Origin: Chimonanthus salicifolius
Lineage: Eukaryota; Streptophyta; Magnoliopsida; Laurales; Calycanthaceae
Assembly: GCA_013350335.1 (NCBI GenBank)
Contig: CM023538.1
Span: 55,906,769 to 55,970,768, forward strand
DNA: 64,000 nt
Direction of reading: 5' to 3'
Position numbers and translations under genes: made by a program. This document shows positions 46,795-59,810 of the stretch, in pieces. How positions within the stretch are numbered: position 1 is the first letter of the stretch; each line of letters starts with the position of its first letter. The notes beneath the pieces are model-generated. The model saw only the letters and a program-made list of their open reading frames with translations, did not search any database and was not told the DNA's origin.

Positions 46795-47347
46795 ATTTTC
46801 TTTTGCAAGAGGTAGGTGAATTTTTCCTGTACTTGTTATTTTTCCTGTACACATTATTTCCCACTGCTAGTTGCATTCATGGATACTTCTATATACATAC
46901 CCAGTGCTCGCTACTAGATATGTAAACCAAAATTCCAAATAGGCTGCACCTCGGGTGGGTGGGCAGTTTTGTACCTGCCTGGGGCAGAGACCAATTTGTA
47001 ATTAAAAGGCTCAAGCCTGGGCCCAGGTTGGCTTGTTTTGGTCGATCATTAGGCAACATTAGGTGACGAAAATACAACCATTATCTTTAACTTGGTCTTC
47101 AAAGAGTAAAGAAAGCCAATGAAGTGACATCCTTATCAAACTGAGATCCTCTCTCTCCCTACAACAAACCAACAAGAAGTGGAGCCAAATGTGTGGTACT
47201 TTCTAGGATTTTTCTTTAGTTCATTCCTTATTTTCCATACTTATATGTCATGCATCCATTAGAGAGCAAGACAAGTGATGATGTGGCTTGATTTGCATGA
47301 GATTATGATATGTAAACATATCCAATAAGGCTTGGACACCCAAGATG
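46795..47347. other. 3' UTR and downstream region of the glucosidase gene
   Basis: Contains the glucosidase 3' UTR, with no sharp polyadenylation signal identified, and a short GGGCC-rich old repeat near 46950-47040. No other gene. Confidence 0.45.
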
Positions 47348-47357
47348 TTTGGGTTAT

Positions 47358-47535
47358 CTTTTTTATAATTTTTTTTTTTGTTAGATTAACGTGTGGGAAA
47401 CTCAGACACAGTCCTACTAAAAACTCCCACGGATGAGCCCAATACTCCTTAGGCACACTAAAGTTAGGCCATGGAGGCTCGAAGCCGCAACCTCTCGCTT
47501 TCTGAGTCAGAAGGTAACTAGTTGAGCTACATCCA
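47358..47535 (-). repeat. tRNA-derived SINE
   Basis: Same family as 422-605 and 3368-3521. The minus strand has GATGTAGCTCAACTAGTT, GGCTTCGAGCCTCC and CCCACACGTTAATC, then an A-rich tail. TTTGGGTTA (47348-47356) and TTTGGGTAA (47536-47544) are the likely target-site duplication. Confidence 0.75.
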
Positions 47536-47544
47536 TTTGGGTAA

Positions 47545-50175
47545 GAGTTTTTACCCACCATAATAATGCAAGTTTGAGTTGAGCTTTCTTCTAAACTTTT
47601 GAGAATTTGTCTTACAATTCTGAGATTTCAAACTTCTTCATTTGAGTATTAAATTGTCGGTATGTGAATTTTGCATTCAATTTACCTCAGATAAGGCTTG
47701 AGTTTCTTCCGTTATGAGAACCATTTTTAGCTTATGTTGGAATTGAGATTTTCTCAAAATTTTTAGCCCAATTTCTTCACTATTTTATGTTGGATTTAGA
47801 TTTTTCTTAGATTTAAATACCAAGTTTTTATTTGTGATTTTAAGGTTCCACATCATTCAAACCTAAAATTGCATCATATTTCCCGAAAAAATTATGCTTT
47901 GGCCCAAGCCCAAATCGATAAAAATTTCATCTCGAACTCAAGACCACTAGTTTAATCTTTATTGACGATAAGAGATGTTGATGTATTTTTCTACTTAAAC
48001 GATGAGAAATAGACAAAAAGATAAGCTTAGTGTCACTTATTATAAAAAAAAAACTAATTTTCTTTATTATCACAAATACCAGCACCCAAGACGCCTACAT
48101 CAACATGAGAATTTCTATACCTTCTAGAGCTTGAAAATCTGTGAATTTTTTTAAATAGGACATCTCAGATCGAGCCACTAATCAACAAATCTCAATATTT
48201 CAATATAATATGTTTAGCTTTCCAAACTTCAATGCCAAAGTTGAATTAACTTAGTTCAATAAAAAATTGTACAGCATCAATTTACACAATCAATATTTTC
48301 GTGGGACGAGCTGGTCAAATCAATGGGAAGAATAGAAAACTAATTGGAAGATCAAAATCGACCTAAAAAATTGGATGTAAATGATTATTTTATACATTGT
48401 ACTCGAACCATGGTTCAAGAGTTGATTTTTCTGGTCGACATTTGGTATAGACCAACTAAGAGCAAGTAAAATACTATTTTCAATAAGAAGATTATATTTG
48501 TTATGAATTGAAATATATATTTATCAGGGTATGTGTAAGTTTTTTTATCTACATACACTGACCAACTCTATGGGGAGTGGGTATTTGGAATGAAGTGAGC
48601 ATAAAATTTAGTACTCTCACTTACTGAGATGGATTTCTGGCCATCATTCTATTCTTTTTGGATTATAAGTTTGTAAAATTTGTAATGAAAATTGTAGTCT
48701 TATAAGAATCAAAACTTTTGAAGTCCAAAATCCTAAGGATTTTACCCATCTATTATCTTTTTTATTTTCTGTATATTTCATCCAAAATTATATGGTGCAC
48801 TTCAAATCTTAGGGAGAGTTAGAAAGAGCCTTCCTAAAATTGAAAAGTAGATGGAATGTACAAAGGAACACATGGATAGAGTATGTGTAATTATATGTTT
48901 ATCAAATCATGTCACCTTATTAAACAAGGTGCCATATAAAATCATTTACTCATAGAATTTAATTTTTAAAGATTAAGATCACAAAATCAAAATGATCAAA
49001 TCCTTCTACTCTATCTATATGTAAAGAGACAATTTATGTATTCATCAAATGCATCTCAACCGCTTCCTCATTGGCCGGTTGTGATTTACTTCTACGTTGA
49101 CAAACAAAGACAAAATTCAAAAAAAATAAATAAAAAAAAGTGATAAAAGAGGAAAAGAGATTTAGGATTTAGTGAATTTGAAATATTTTGTTCAAACTTG
49201 TTAGGTTATTGTCTAAAAAAATAGAGAAAATTCATTCAAAATTTGGCAAAAGAATAGAATATGGGATTTTATGATTAAATTTAATGATTTTGAATGATAG
49301 GATTGAAATTATTTAATATTAATAGCTAAAAATAGAAAATTCTATATAAAAAATTATGAATTAAAGAAAATTATTCTTTATAGAAAATTTTGACTATTGT
49401 CACGCGTGAGAAGCAGGTACTTCCAAGTTCCAACCAGTAGAGGTATAATTTCACACGCATCCTATTCATATGAAAGATTGGCTCTTGTGGGGACCACATT
49501 TACATCCAAAGATTAATTAAGAGAAGCTGTTTTGACTTTCGACGAACAAAATGATCTGCACCATTGATTTGAAGTAGATCACGGCTTATATGACACAAAG
49601 GATTTTCTTTGCATTTGTAGAAGGCATGTTTCGTAATTAGGGGTGGGGTGAAACTTGGGCAGACTCAAATGATTCGACTCGAGAAATCAATGGTCTTAAG
49701 TTGTGTTTTTGTATATCTCGAGTCGGGTTAGGTTGGGAAACAATAAACCTGGATGAAATTTGGATTAGGTCACTTCGGATTGAGTAACTCGGGTCAGCAA
49801 TTCAAGTCGGGTCGAGTTCAATAATTTTTTATATGGATTAGATTGAGTTTATTGAAATTCAACACGAGTTTCAACCCTATCATTTAGCTTTGGACCTCTC
49901 AATGTTCAAGACTTTTTAAGAATGGTAAGGTCTGAGCGATACAGAGTCATCTTCCATTAGTTCCCTTTTTTCTTGTTTTGAATATATTTTCTATTTAATT
50001 TATAAATATATAGAGTCATTATCCGAGTTTCACATCACCCTTCTACATAAACACTTGTTAGCTTCTAGGTGCCTCCCCTTCCAAAATTTTAAGAATTTTG
50101 TATTTTTATTAAGATATTTTATGATATTTATTATTAAAATGAGTTTTAAAATCATTTTTTAGAAAAAAAAAAAAT
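47545..50175. other. A/T-rich intergenic sequence
   Basis: No gene is recognised. A weak MITE-like inverted repeat (GTTGATGTA ... TACATCAAC) lies at about 47977-48112, and a stretch rich in GGGTCGAGT-like words at 49640-49890 looks like an old DNA-transposon relic. Otherwise low-complexity A/T. Confidence 0.5.
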
Positions 50176-50183
50176 TGTTGGTT

Positions 50184-50379
50184 CAAGGGGTAGAAATTTC
50201 AGTATAGGCCGATAAATTTCTCTCCTATTTTTTTTCACAAAAACCACTAATATCGGCTGATATCGGCGATATATATCAGATATCGGCTAATACATATCTT
50301 AGTGGCCGAGATATCAAGGCTTTAAAAACCGAGATATCCCAGCCGATACGATACGTATCGGCCGATATTATTACCCCTG
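50184..50379. mobile_element. Short hAT-like MITE rich in GATATCGG
   Basis: Ends CAAGGGG and CCCCTG, with GTTGGTT on both sides (about 50177-50183 and 50380-50386). The inside consists largely of ATATCGGC/GCCGATAT words, as in the element at 52646-53020. Confidence 0.6.
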
Positions 50380-50387
50380 GTTGGTTC

Positions 50388-51975
50388 CTTCGAAAACTAA
50401 AGAAAATTTTTATTTGGCCCCTTAATATCTATTTTTTTTTTTTCAATTTCCAAACATCACTCTAGATTATTGACAATTTCCTTATTATTTTTTCTACCTA
50501 ATTTTCAATAATTCAATTTAAAAGCATTCCATTTATTAGAAGTTGACTATATAATTTGAGAAACTTACCAAATTTTGCTTGCTCTCTCTTTCTCTCCACA
50601 TTGAAAAACTCCATTTATTATTGTGATGCTTAAATATTTTATATATTTCATTCTTTGTTATAATCATTATTTGCATTTCTTTTTGGCCCATTGTCACAAT
50701 TATTTTGATTTTTTATCTTTAAGAAGATGTTTGACATCTTTATAATATCTAAACATAAAAATATTATAATATTACACGATATCATTATATTTTTATGATA
50801 AATATATAATATTTCCAGACAATTAAATTTACCATTTTTAAAATTTTAAATGAGTAAATTTTTTTTGAATAGTTTTCTGCATTTTTCCTAATATCATGAT
50901 AAAATCTAATAATTTAGAAATATTTTAGTACATTGTCTTACTATATTATCCCTAAAATAGATACTATTATAACACTTTGACCCAGTGAGGCAAGCTTTCT
51001 AGATCTAAACTCTATAAAAAAAAAAAATCATTCTTTTCTAAATAAAAACGACAAACGACTTATATAGATCTCATTTTTTTCAAAAAATGCAAGCTATAAA
51101 AAATTGTGGATTTAAATCAACAAATTGAATTACTATCACCTAAACACAAAAGATATTTTAGAGTTAGGAATAAAAAAAGTCAAAAATAAGAAAAAGAAAA
51201 CAAGAAAAAACTAATATAAAAACGCCAGGGAAAAAAAAATAGAAGGATAGAAATTGTAGTATAAGTATAGAGAAAAGTAAAAAAAATGAGAAGAAAGAAG
51301 TCGAGCAACAAAATAACCTTTAGTTTGCTATTCAAGTGATCCTTTTGTTTTTAATTCTTCTTTATCTTATTAAAATACTAACTATACATATTGTACTCGA
51401 TGAACTACAAGTAGACCAAATCTCAACCTAAATTGATTTTTATTCACTTGATTTAATGGTAAAAAACACCAAACCCGTTTGAACTTTTGTAAAAACACTT
51501 GGTAATTTCAACCACTAAATTCAAGTCTCTAAAAGTTGATTTTCCGGTTTTTATTTGATTCACCTATATATCATCAAGTATACCATCAATCTTTAAGGAT
51601 AGTGAGCATCACCTCTGAAAGTTTTACGCTGAATTTTCAATAATTTCCCACACGTAAATTAAAATATTATATATATATATATATATACCATCATTCCTTA
51701 AGATTAGTTTTTTATACGGTGTCATGGGAGAAGATGCCATAACATGCAAAATTGGCTTGGATGGATAAAATTGGTAGCAAAATGGGCATTATTTTTATAA
51801 AAATAATTATACATTCTAATAGATAATAAATTAATCACTCGGTGGGGGTTTTACACTAGATTTTCTGTGATTTTTCACACGTAAATTCAAAAAAAAAATA
51901 TAATAAATTAATCATCAATGTCATGCATGAATAAATACCTATCATAGCGAGCCAGTTGTGTAAAAAACATGGATA
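50388..51975. other. A/T-rich spacer with MITE and SINE relics
   Basis: A relative of the intron-5 palindrome lies at about 51399-51600 (GAACTACAAGTAGACCAAAT at its left end). Two SINE 3'-end scraps (CCCACACGTAAATT type) lie near 51645-51665 and 51875-51895. A (TA)n run lies at about 51667-51686. No gene. Confidence 0.5.
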
Positions 51976-52645
51976 ATACTTAGAAATATGTTGAAATATT
52001 TTAAGTTAAGTCTACCTACTTGGTAATAGAGCTATTAATTCAACTTTTTTAATCACCTAAGTCAATTTTACTATTTGAAAATTTCACCCTTGATTACAAT
52101 GAAAGATAAAAAATAAATTTCATCAATCTACCATCATGGTCAAATAAGTTAAACCAATAATTTGACTAATCTTCATTATTTAAAGTGAATGACAATAACC
52201 AAAATTATAAATATATAATTACCTAACAGAGTATATCAATTAAAACATTAATTTGACCAAAGCTTTCTCAACTTTAACCCAATTTGACTAATTTTCCAGC
52301 CGCACAACCAGACCCACTCGTCACTCCCACTTGGAACAACACAACTAACAATTTCCTTCCTCAAAAGTCACTGTAGAAGAAGTCAAATGATGTTATTTTG
52401 TGTATAACTATGGGCCCACTAAATGAGTGGGTACAAGATTTATTGAAATGTTTTTTTTTTAATATTAGTCTATAAAAATTCATTTTAATCAGATTGATCA
52501 GACTTTCTTTTCAAAGATTATAAAATTGAAGAATTAAAAAATATTTAAAATTATAAAATTTTAAAGACATAAATTATAAATTCAGTAGTATTAAAGAAAA
52601 TGATATTCCAACAAACCTATCATCACTTTTTTTAATACATCCTAC

Positions 52646-53020
52646 CAGGGGTTGAGATATCGGGCGATACGTATTGTATCGACCGTACAGCCTTTATATC
52701 GGTCAATTTATCGCCGAATCGTATCGGTTCCGATATCGGTCGATATGATTAATATCGGTATTTAAAAAAAAAAAATCAAAACGGTGATGGTCCCAGGTCA
52801 AATATCGGCCGATATCAGCCCAATATCGACCCAGATATCGGCCGATATTTACATTTTCATTTTTTTTTTAAAAAAACAGTTTCTTTTTTGGTTTTTTATA
52901 TTTTTTAATTCAGAAAAAATAAAATAATAAAATAATTTCAATATTTAAAAAAAAAAAACAAAAAGAGGAGAGAGAATCATAGCGGCTGAATTATCGGCCT
53001 GGCCGTTTTTTGAACCCCTG
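52646..53020. mobile_element. hAT-like MITE with 8-bp TSD (copy A)
   Basis: Begins CAGGGGTTGAG and ends TTGAACCCCTG. CATCCTAC flanks both sides (52638-52645 and 53021-53028). The 375-bp inside is dominated by GATATCGGCCGATA-type words plus A runs. CAGGG ends and 8-bp duplications fit the hAT superfamily. Confidence 0.85.
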
Positions 53021-53082
53021 CATCCTACACTTAAATATACATATAATACCGTATGATCTACTATTAGGTGAATATCACATGT

Positions 53083-53403
53083 AGAGCCGTCCTTGGCTTT
53101 ATCCTGTCACACGGATAGAGGGTCTACACAGGCAGGCAACGTCACACAAGTAGAGAGCCCACACAGTCCGAGAGTTGAATCGTGATCTGATACTACTTGT
53201 GACGACCCGACCTCCAACACAATATTGTCCGCTTTGGGTCCTACCTTGACCTGCATAATTTTACTTTGAGTCTAGCCACCAGGCCAGACCTAAAAGGCCT
53301 CGTGTTGGTTGAGAGACTGTCTCTCTCTTAATAACCCTCTCTCCACCCACCTTATATGCGATCTAGGATCTTTCTCACACCCTCATCTGGGTGAGGTGTT
53401 GCA
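53083..53403 (-). mobile_element. TRIM remnant: internal region plus one LTR (copy A)
   Basis: The internal part (53083-53197, with GAGCCGTCCTTGG and CACACAG words) adjoins a 206-bp LTR at 53198-53403 that shares ATATTGTCCGCTTTGG with the complete TRIM at 12151-12665. The minus strand beside the LTR reads AGTATCAGATC, a decayed Met-tRNA primer site. The other LTR is missing. Confidence 0.75.
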
Positions 53404-54364
53404 TCAACTTTGAGGGGTGGCATGAGGGCCAAAACACGTATAAGGAGACGAAGACTTTATGTTAAATTCACATTCAATCCCAAAGAATCATTCTCTAATT
53501 TTATTGTGAATTGAAATTTTTTTTATATACTTTGAAGAAATAATTAGATGAGACGCGTGAAGACGTTCTGTCGACCACAGCTCTACATTGTATGTGGTCA
53601 CTTTCGTCGACCACAGCTCTACATTGTATGTGGTCACTTCGATAGTAAAATTTTCTTTGTCCTCTCATGCACGTGGTACAGTTGTGTTTTTTGTTTTGTT
53701 TTTTTCATCGCCAGCAACACGTACACGTTGGGGCCGAGCGGCCGACAGAGGCGTTAGTGACGTGTTGGCGTGTTGCACTTCGCGCACGTTTACCACACGT
53801 TTGCAAATGCCAAGTACTGTTGAAGTAATTATATAAATACAAAGAGTGTAAAATCAAAATTTTGAATACTCAAAATTTTAATGACTTCAAATTATTTTAT
53901 ATGATTGTAAAACTATATTTGTATATGTAAATATTGGTACTATCCAAAGTGTGTCAATGTTTTTAAATTTTTTGTTTTCTTTTATTATAGTTATTATTTT
54001 ACTATTTAAAGTGCATCATATTTTTTAATAAAAGATAAAAACTAATAAATTTTGAACTTCTATTGATTATTTTAACCTTAGACTCATTGTATGACTTATA
54101 AAATCTTTTATCTATTTCATCAAATTATATTAGATTTAAATAATGATAAATATACAACCTCTCTCCTAAAAAAGTATAATTTAGACATTTTAGAGTTATT
54201 ATTTTTGTTTTTCAAGACCAAGCTATTTAGGTATTTCACTTAATTAATCCTTACGTCATCCTTTGGTCACGTGGTATTAATTTTTCAGACAGGTGTTTCA
54301 CTTGACTAATCCTTATGCCACATGGACTAATTCTTCTCAATATGCACATGTTAGGTATATAATT

Positions 54365-54476
54365 TTCACAGGTGATACTCACTACTTTTAAAGCACACCA
54401 AATGAAGATATAGGGGCTCGAACCTAACAACTTCTATCTCCTACTACGAGAGATTACCAATTAAAGAACATTCAAT
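54365..54476 (-). repeat. SINE fragment (copy A)
   Basis: tRNA-derived SINE head with AATTGGTAATCTC and GGTTCGAGCC on the minus strand, of the 422-605 family, truncated at its 3' end. Its duplicate is at 59706-59810. Confidence 0.65.
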
Positions 54477-54783
54477 TTTTATTTAAATTGAATCGAGATA
54501 ATATAGATAAAATGGTTGCTCTTAAAAAACAAGATGGAGTGAAGAAATTCAAAGGGCAAAGAGTATTTGAGCCGATCAAAATTTCAAGATCAACATTGCT
54601 CATGTGGCCTTTGCCCTTTGGTGCAAATGAAAAATTAAAAAAAAAAAAACTGAAGAAAATAAATAAAATAATAAGAAAGAAGAGTCGAAGCAAGAGGGCA
54701 GCACCGGTCAATCCAATGATACACATGCCAAAACCGGAAAGATAGGCGAGAGCCCCCAAAAGAAGACTCGGTATAGTTGGCAT
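54472..54783 (-). CDS. Possible small hydrophobic protein, divergent from the U-box gene
   Basis: The ATG at 54783 opens a frame beginning MPTIPSLLLGALAYLSGFGM, followed by further hydrophobic residues. The first ~35 codons are kept in copy B (ATG at 60121) with a few replacements. After that the frame runs into a poly-pyrimidine tract whose length differs between copies, so the C-terminus is not conserved. It sits 333 bp upstream of, and opposite to, the U-box ATG. It could be a real short membrane peptide or leader sequence of no coding value. The family is not recognised. Confidence 0.2.
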   Translation of the reverse strand: MPTIPSLLLGALAYLSGFGMCIIGLTGAALLLRLFFLIILFIFFSFFFFNFSFAPKGKGHMSNVDLEILIGSNTLCPLNFFTPSCFLRATILSILSRFNLNKN

Positions 54784-55115
54784 CTTTAAGGATTTCGATG
54801 GTGGAAAAGTCTTCTTCTAACCTCGTTGACATTTTTTCCTTTGAATCTCTCCCAAATTCATGTATAAAATCTCTTCTTCCTAATCCTTCTCTTCCTCAGG
54901 TCTGCTCAATAATCTTCCTTCTTCACCCTACATCTTCTGCCTTTGTTGCTGATCTTTCTTGTCTTTAACTTGTGTGGCATCTGGGATTTTTGAATTTCCT
55001 CTGTTTTCCAGCATTTATTTGGATTTCTGGAATCTGGGATTTTTGAATTTCCTTTGTCCTCCAGCATTTATTTGGATTTCTGGTATCTGGGGCTTGGTTT
55101 TTAGTATCAGATTCC

Positions 55116-56353
55116 ATGGAAGGAATAGAGATTCCCCATTACTTTCTCTGCCCAATTTCTCTCGAGATCATGAGAGATCCAGTGACTATCTGCACAGGAA
55201 TAACTTACGACAGAGACAATATTGAGCGGTGGATATTTTCAGGCAACAACAAGACCTGTCCGATCACAAGGCAGCCCTTGCCCGACCCTGATCTAACTCC
55301 CAACCACACTATCCGGCGATTGATTCAGGCATGGTGCATTGTCAATGCTTCGAATGGCGTCGAAAGGATACCTACCCCGAAGCCCGCTGTTGACAAAGCC
55401 CAAATATCCAAGCTCCTCGGCGAGGTGAGGAACCCACAATTACAGATGAGATCTCTTCAGAAGCTAAAATCCATTGCTTCCGAGAGCGACAGGAACAAAC
55501 GATGCATGGAGCTCGCCGGTGCTGTGAATATCTTGGCTTCTATAGTGAAGAATTATTCTAAATCAGTTGAAGAAGGGACGTTAGACGATGGCGCCGAGCC
55601 TGCGAGAGCGAGTGGCGAAGCATTAATGCTACTACAGAGCCTTCAAATCTCCGAAGAAGGCCTTCGTGATCTTGCCCACAAACATTTCATTACATCCTTG
55701 CTGCAGGTTCTACGTCGAGGCAACGATGAGTCGCGGGTTTATGCAGTTCTGCTCTTGAAATCCATATTCGGTGTGCTCGATACAGTTCAATTCTTTGGCA
55801 TGAGAAATGAGGTTTTCGAACAGAGTGTTCTCGTGCTGCGGGATCATATCTCACAGCAGGCCACCAAGGCTGCCTTGCAGATTCTAATTCGAGGTATGTC
55901 CATGGGGGAGAAATATGGTTAAAGCTGTCGAAGCAGGCGCAGTCCCGGTATTGATCGAGCTACTTCTGGATACAAACTGAGAAAAGGGCTTGTGAGATGA
56001 TGCTGGTGGTGCTGGATTTGCTATGCAAGTGTGCAGAAGGCAGGGCAGAATTGCTAAATCACAGTGCTGGGATTGCGGTCGTGTCGAAGAAGATACTCCG
56101 GGTTTCCAAGGTAGCAAGTGAAAGGGCAGTGAGAATACTGCATTCGATTGCCATGTTTTCAGGGAATTCACTTGTTCTTCAGGAGATGTTGCAAGTTGGA
56201 GTCGTTGCGAAGCTCTGCTTCGTGTTGCAGATGGACTGTAGCATGAAGATCAAGGAAAAGGCTAAAGAGATCCTGGTCAAGAACTCAAAGGCTTGGAAAA
56301 CCTCTCCATGTATTCCCTTACATTTGCTTTCTTCATATCCCTCACTTCATTAG
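55116..56353 (+). pseudogene. U-box/ARM E3 ubiquitin ligase, frameshifted copy
   Basis: Nearly identical to the intact gene at 60453-61688 but with two extra C bases. The first, at about 55890 (ATTCGAGG against ATTGAGG), shifts the frame and stops translation at 55922 after 268 codons. The second, at about 55977 (AAACTGAG against AAATGAG), moves it again; the C-terminal third is then open from 55997 to 56353 in the third frame. The U-box (residues about 6-74) and the first ARM repeats remain intact in the 268-residue product. That product, if made, would lack the C-terminal ARM region used for substrate binding. Neither insertion is in a homopolymer, which argues against simple sequencing error. 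Confidence 0.9.
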
Positions 56354-56811
56354 AAAGAAGAAGAGGAAGAAGAAGAAGGAAATTTATACCCTTTTGTGTA
56401 GATAATATCACAGATACATTCATAGATAAATTTGATTCTATACACAACAAGCATTGATGGTTTTGTACAGAATCAAAGGATTTCATCTTTCGAAACTAAA
56501 ATGTGTTATTCTCACTCATTTATGTTAGAATTTTCTTAACGTTTTAATAAGAGAAGCTATCACATCCAAATCATACTCATAAAAGAACCTTTTAACACTA
56601 TATTCATACTTGAAAGTAACCATATTGCTGTCTTCGAGTTTCACACCGACAATCAATTCAACAATCTGATGGTAATTGCTCTCAATGCTTAACTCAATCT
56701 CAATAGAAATGCTTATGAAAAGAGGGTAGCAATTCCACATAGTACTAAAGGTTAATTTTATGACAAAACTAGTATTGAGTGGCTGGAATAGATTGGTGAA
56801 ACTAGACAAAG

Positions 56812-57060
56812 GTGGATTCTCTGTGCGGCTTTCTCAACTTTGTAAGGGAAAATTGTCATGGCAATGCCTCTACACACCAGAACAGGCTGTTGTCAGAGGT
56901 TGATATTAGGGGAAAGAATGTTGATGTAAAGCAAAATGAAAGTTGTGCAGCTTCAAAGAAGGCAAAGAGAGTGAGGTTCAGATCCCCTCTGAGAGGACTA
57001 AGGAAGTTATTTTTAAAACTAATGTGTTCAGGCCTGTTAGAACATATGACTAATCTTTGA
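56812..57060 (+). other. Conserved open frame downstream of the U-box pseudogene
   Basis: The frame from GTGGATTCTCTG is kept in copy B (62176-62370). Its shared part includes ASTHQNRLLSEVDIRGKN and a basic RVRFRSPLRG stretch. It has no ATG at its start but follows a possible splice acceptor (ACTAGACAAAG). It may be a relic exon of another gene; the family is not recognised. In copy A the frame continues 18 codons further. Confidence 0.25.
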
Positions 57061-58083
57061 AGTTGTGTAAATCTCTTTATCTACACAGAGAAGAAGACTA
57101 AGGGAGTCTTAGACAAAAGCGGACAGTGGTATAGAATATCAAGGAGGGGAACTTAGAATTATTTTGAGAAAACACTAGGTGAGATGTTTTTCTCTATATT
57201 TCCATTAAAAAATTACACTTTCATATATGCAAAATGAAAGGCATCTCAAGGAGAGGGTTGTCATCTTTTATCGGTAGGCTTGGTTGTTCAGTGAGCTATT
57301 GTCTTGACTGGTTCTTTTGTTGAATGTGCTCTAATTATTAAATGCTCTCATAAATGACTATCCATTCTTTTCTTTGAATCAGATACAGTGCACCCACGGA
57401 GTACACTGTTTTTGTCCTTTGAGTATCAAATTCTCATACTTAGAAATATGTTGAAATATTTTAAGTTAAGTCAACCTACTTGGTAATACTTCTATTACTT
57501 CAACTTTTTTAATCACCTAAGTCAATTTTACTATTGAATTTTTCACCCTTGATTACAATGAAAGATAAAAAAATAAATATTCATCAATCTACCATCATGG
57601 TCAAATAAGTTAAACCAATAATTTGACTAATCTTCATTATTTAAAGTGAATGACAATAACCAAAATTATAAATATATAATTACCTAACAGAGTATATCAA
57701 TTAAAACATTAATTTGACCAATGTTTTCTCAACTTTAACCCAATTTGACTAATTTTCCAGCCGCACAACCAGACCCACTCGTCACTCCCACTTGGAACAA
57801 GACAACTAACAATTTCCTTCCTCAAAAGTCACTGTAGGAGAAGTCAAATGATGTTATTTTGTGTATAACTATGGGCCCACTAAATGAGTGGGTACAAGAT
57901 TTATTGAAATGTTAAAATTCATTTTAATCAGATTGATCAGACTTTCTTTTCAAAGATTATAAAATTGAAGAATTAAAAAATATTTAAAATTATAAAATTT
58001 TAAAGACATAAATTATAAATTCAGTATATTAAAGAAAATGATATTCCAACAAACCTATCATCACTTTTTTTAATATATCCTAC

Positions 58084-58416
58084 CAAGGGTCGAGATATCG
58101 GCCGATACATATTGTATCGGCCGTATAGCCTTCATGTCGGCCGATATATCTCCGAATCGTATCAGTCCAATATCGGCTGATATGATTAATATCGGTATTT
58201 TAAAAAAAAATCAAAACGGTGATGGCCCCAGGTCAAAATATCGGCCGATATTTACATTTTCAAATTTTAAAAAAAAAAACAGTTTCTTTTTTGGTTTTTT
58301 TATATTTTTTAATTCAGAAAAAATAAAATAATCAAATAATACCAATATTTAAAAAAAAAGAGAGGAGAGAATCATATCAGGCCGAATTATCAGCTGAGCC
58401 ATTTTTTGAACCACTG
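58084..58416. mobile_element. hAT-like MITE (copy B)
   Basis: Duplicate of 52646-53020. The ends have decayed to CAAGGGTCGAG and TTGAACCACTG, and the flanks are TATCCTAC and CATCCTAC. It is about 40 bp shorter inside. Confidence 0.8.
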
Positions 58417-58477
58417 CATCCTACACTTAAATATACATATAATACCGTATGATCTACTGCTAGGTGAATATCACATG

Positions 58478-58799
58478 TAGAGCCATCCTTGGCTCTGTCC
58501 TGTCACACGGACAGAGGGTTCACACAGGCAGACAACGTCACACAAGTAGAGAGCCCACACAGTTCGAGAGTTGAAGCATGATCTGATACTACTTGTGACG
58601 ACCCGACCTCCAACACAATATTGTTCGCTTTGGGTCCTACCTTGACCTGCATAGTTTTACTTTGAGTCTAACCCACCAGGCCAGACGTAAAAGGCCTCAT
58701 GTTGGTTGAGAGAGTGTCCCCCTCTTAATAACCCTCTCTCCACCCACCTCATAGGCGATCTAGGATCTTTCTCACACCTTCATTGGATGAGGTGTTACA
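58478..58799 (-). mobile_element. TRIM remnant (copy B)
   Basis: Duplicate of 53083-53403, with the LTR at 58594-58799 ending GGTGTTACA, closer to the complete TRIM's end than copy A. Confidence 0.75.
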
Positions 58800-59705
58800 T
58801 CAACTTTGAGGGGTGGCATGACGGCCAAAATACGTCTCAGGAGAAGAGGACTTTATGTTAGATTCACATTCAAGCTCAAAGAATCAATTTTATCTAATGC
58901 GTGTGGATTGAAAATTTTTCATATACTTCGAAGAATTAATTAGGTGAGAGGCGTGAAGACGTTCAGTCGATCATCAACAGCTCAACATTGTACGTGGCCA
59001 GCTTTGATAGTAAAATTTTCTTTGTTCTTTGATGCACGTGGTACAGGTTGTGTTTTTTGTTTTTTTTTTTCATCGCCAGCAATATCGTACACGTTGGGGC
59101 CGAGCGGCCGACATAGCGTTAGTGACGTGTTGCACTTTCCGCACGTTTACCACACGTTTGCAAATGCCAAGTACTGTTGAAGTAATTATATAAATACAAA
59201 GAGTGTAAAATCAAATTTTTGAATACTCAAAATTTTAATGACTTCAAATTATTTTATATGATTGTAAAACTATATTGTATATGTAAATATTGGTAACCAT
59301 CCAAAGTGTGTCAATGTTTTTAAAATTTTTGTTTTCTTTTATTATAGTATTATTTTACTATTTAAAGTGGATCAAGTATAAAAACTAATAAAATTTGAAC
59401 TTCTATTGATTATTTTAACCTTAGACTCATTGTATGACTTATAAATTCTTTTATCTATTTCATCAAATTATATTAGATTTAAATAATGATAAATATACAA
59501 CCTCTCTCTTAAAAAAGTATAATTTAGACATTCTAGAGTTATTATTTTTGTTTTTCAAAATCAAGGTATTTATGCGTTTCACTTGACTAATCCTTAGGTC
59601 ATCCTTAGGTTACGTGGATTAATTTTTCAAACAGGCGTTTCACTTGACTAATCTTTAGATCACATGGACTAATTCTTCTCAATATGCACACGTTAGGTAT
59701 ATAAT

Positions 59706-59810
59706 TTTCACAGTTGATATCCACTACTTTTAGGACACACCTAAAGGAGCTTGAATCCTAACATCTCCTATCTCTTAATACGAGAGATTACCAATTAAAC
59801 TACATTCAAT
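59706..59810 (-). repeat. SINE fragment (copy B)
   Basis: Duplicate of 54365-54476, with a deletion in the body. Confidence 0.6.

Larger units (their letters stand above)
51976..57435. repeat. Segmental tandem duplication, copy A
   Basis: This segment is repeated head-to-tail at 57436-62819 with high identity over intergenic sequence, a hAT MITE, a TRIM remnant, a SINE, the U-box gene and downstream sequence. The join is abrupt: ATACTTAGAAATATG at 51976 recurs at 57436 immediately after GAGTATCAAATTCTC. Differences are mainly single substitutions, homopolymer length changes, and a 35-bp tandem doubling at 53566-53640 found only in copy A. Confidence 0.9.
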
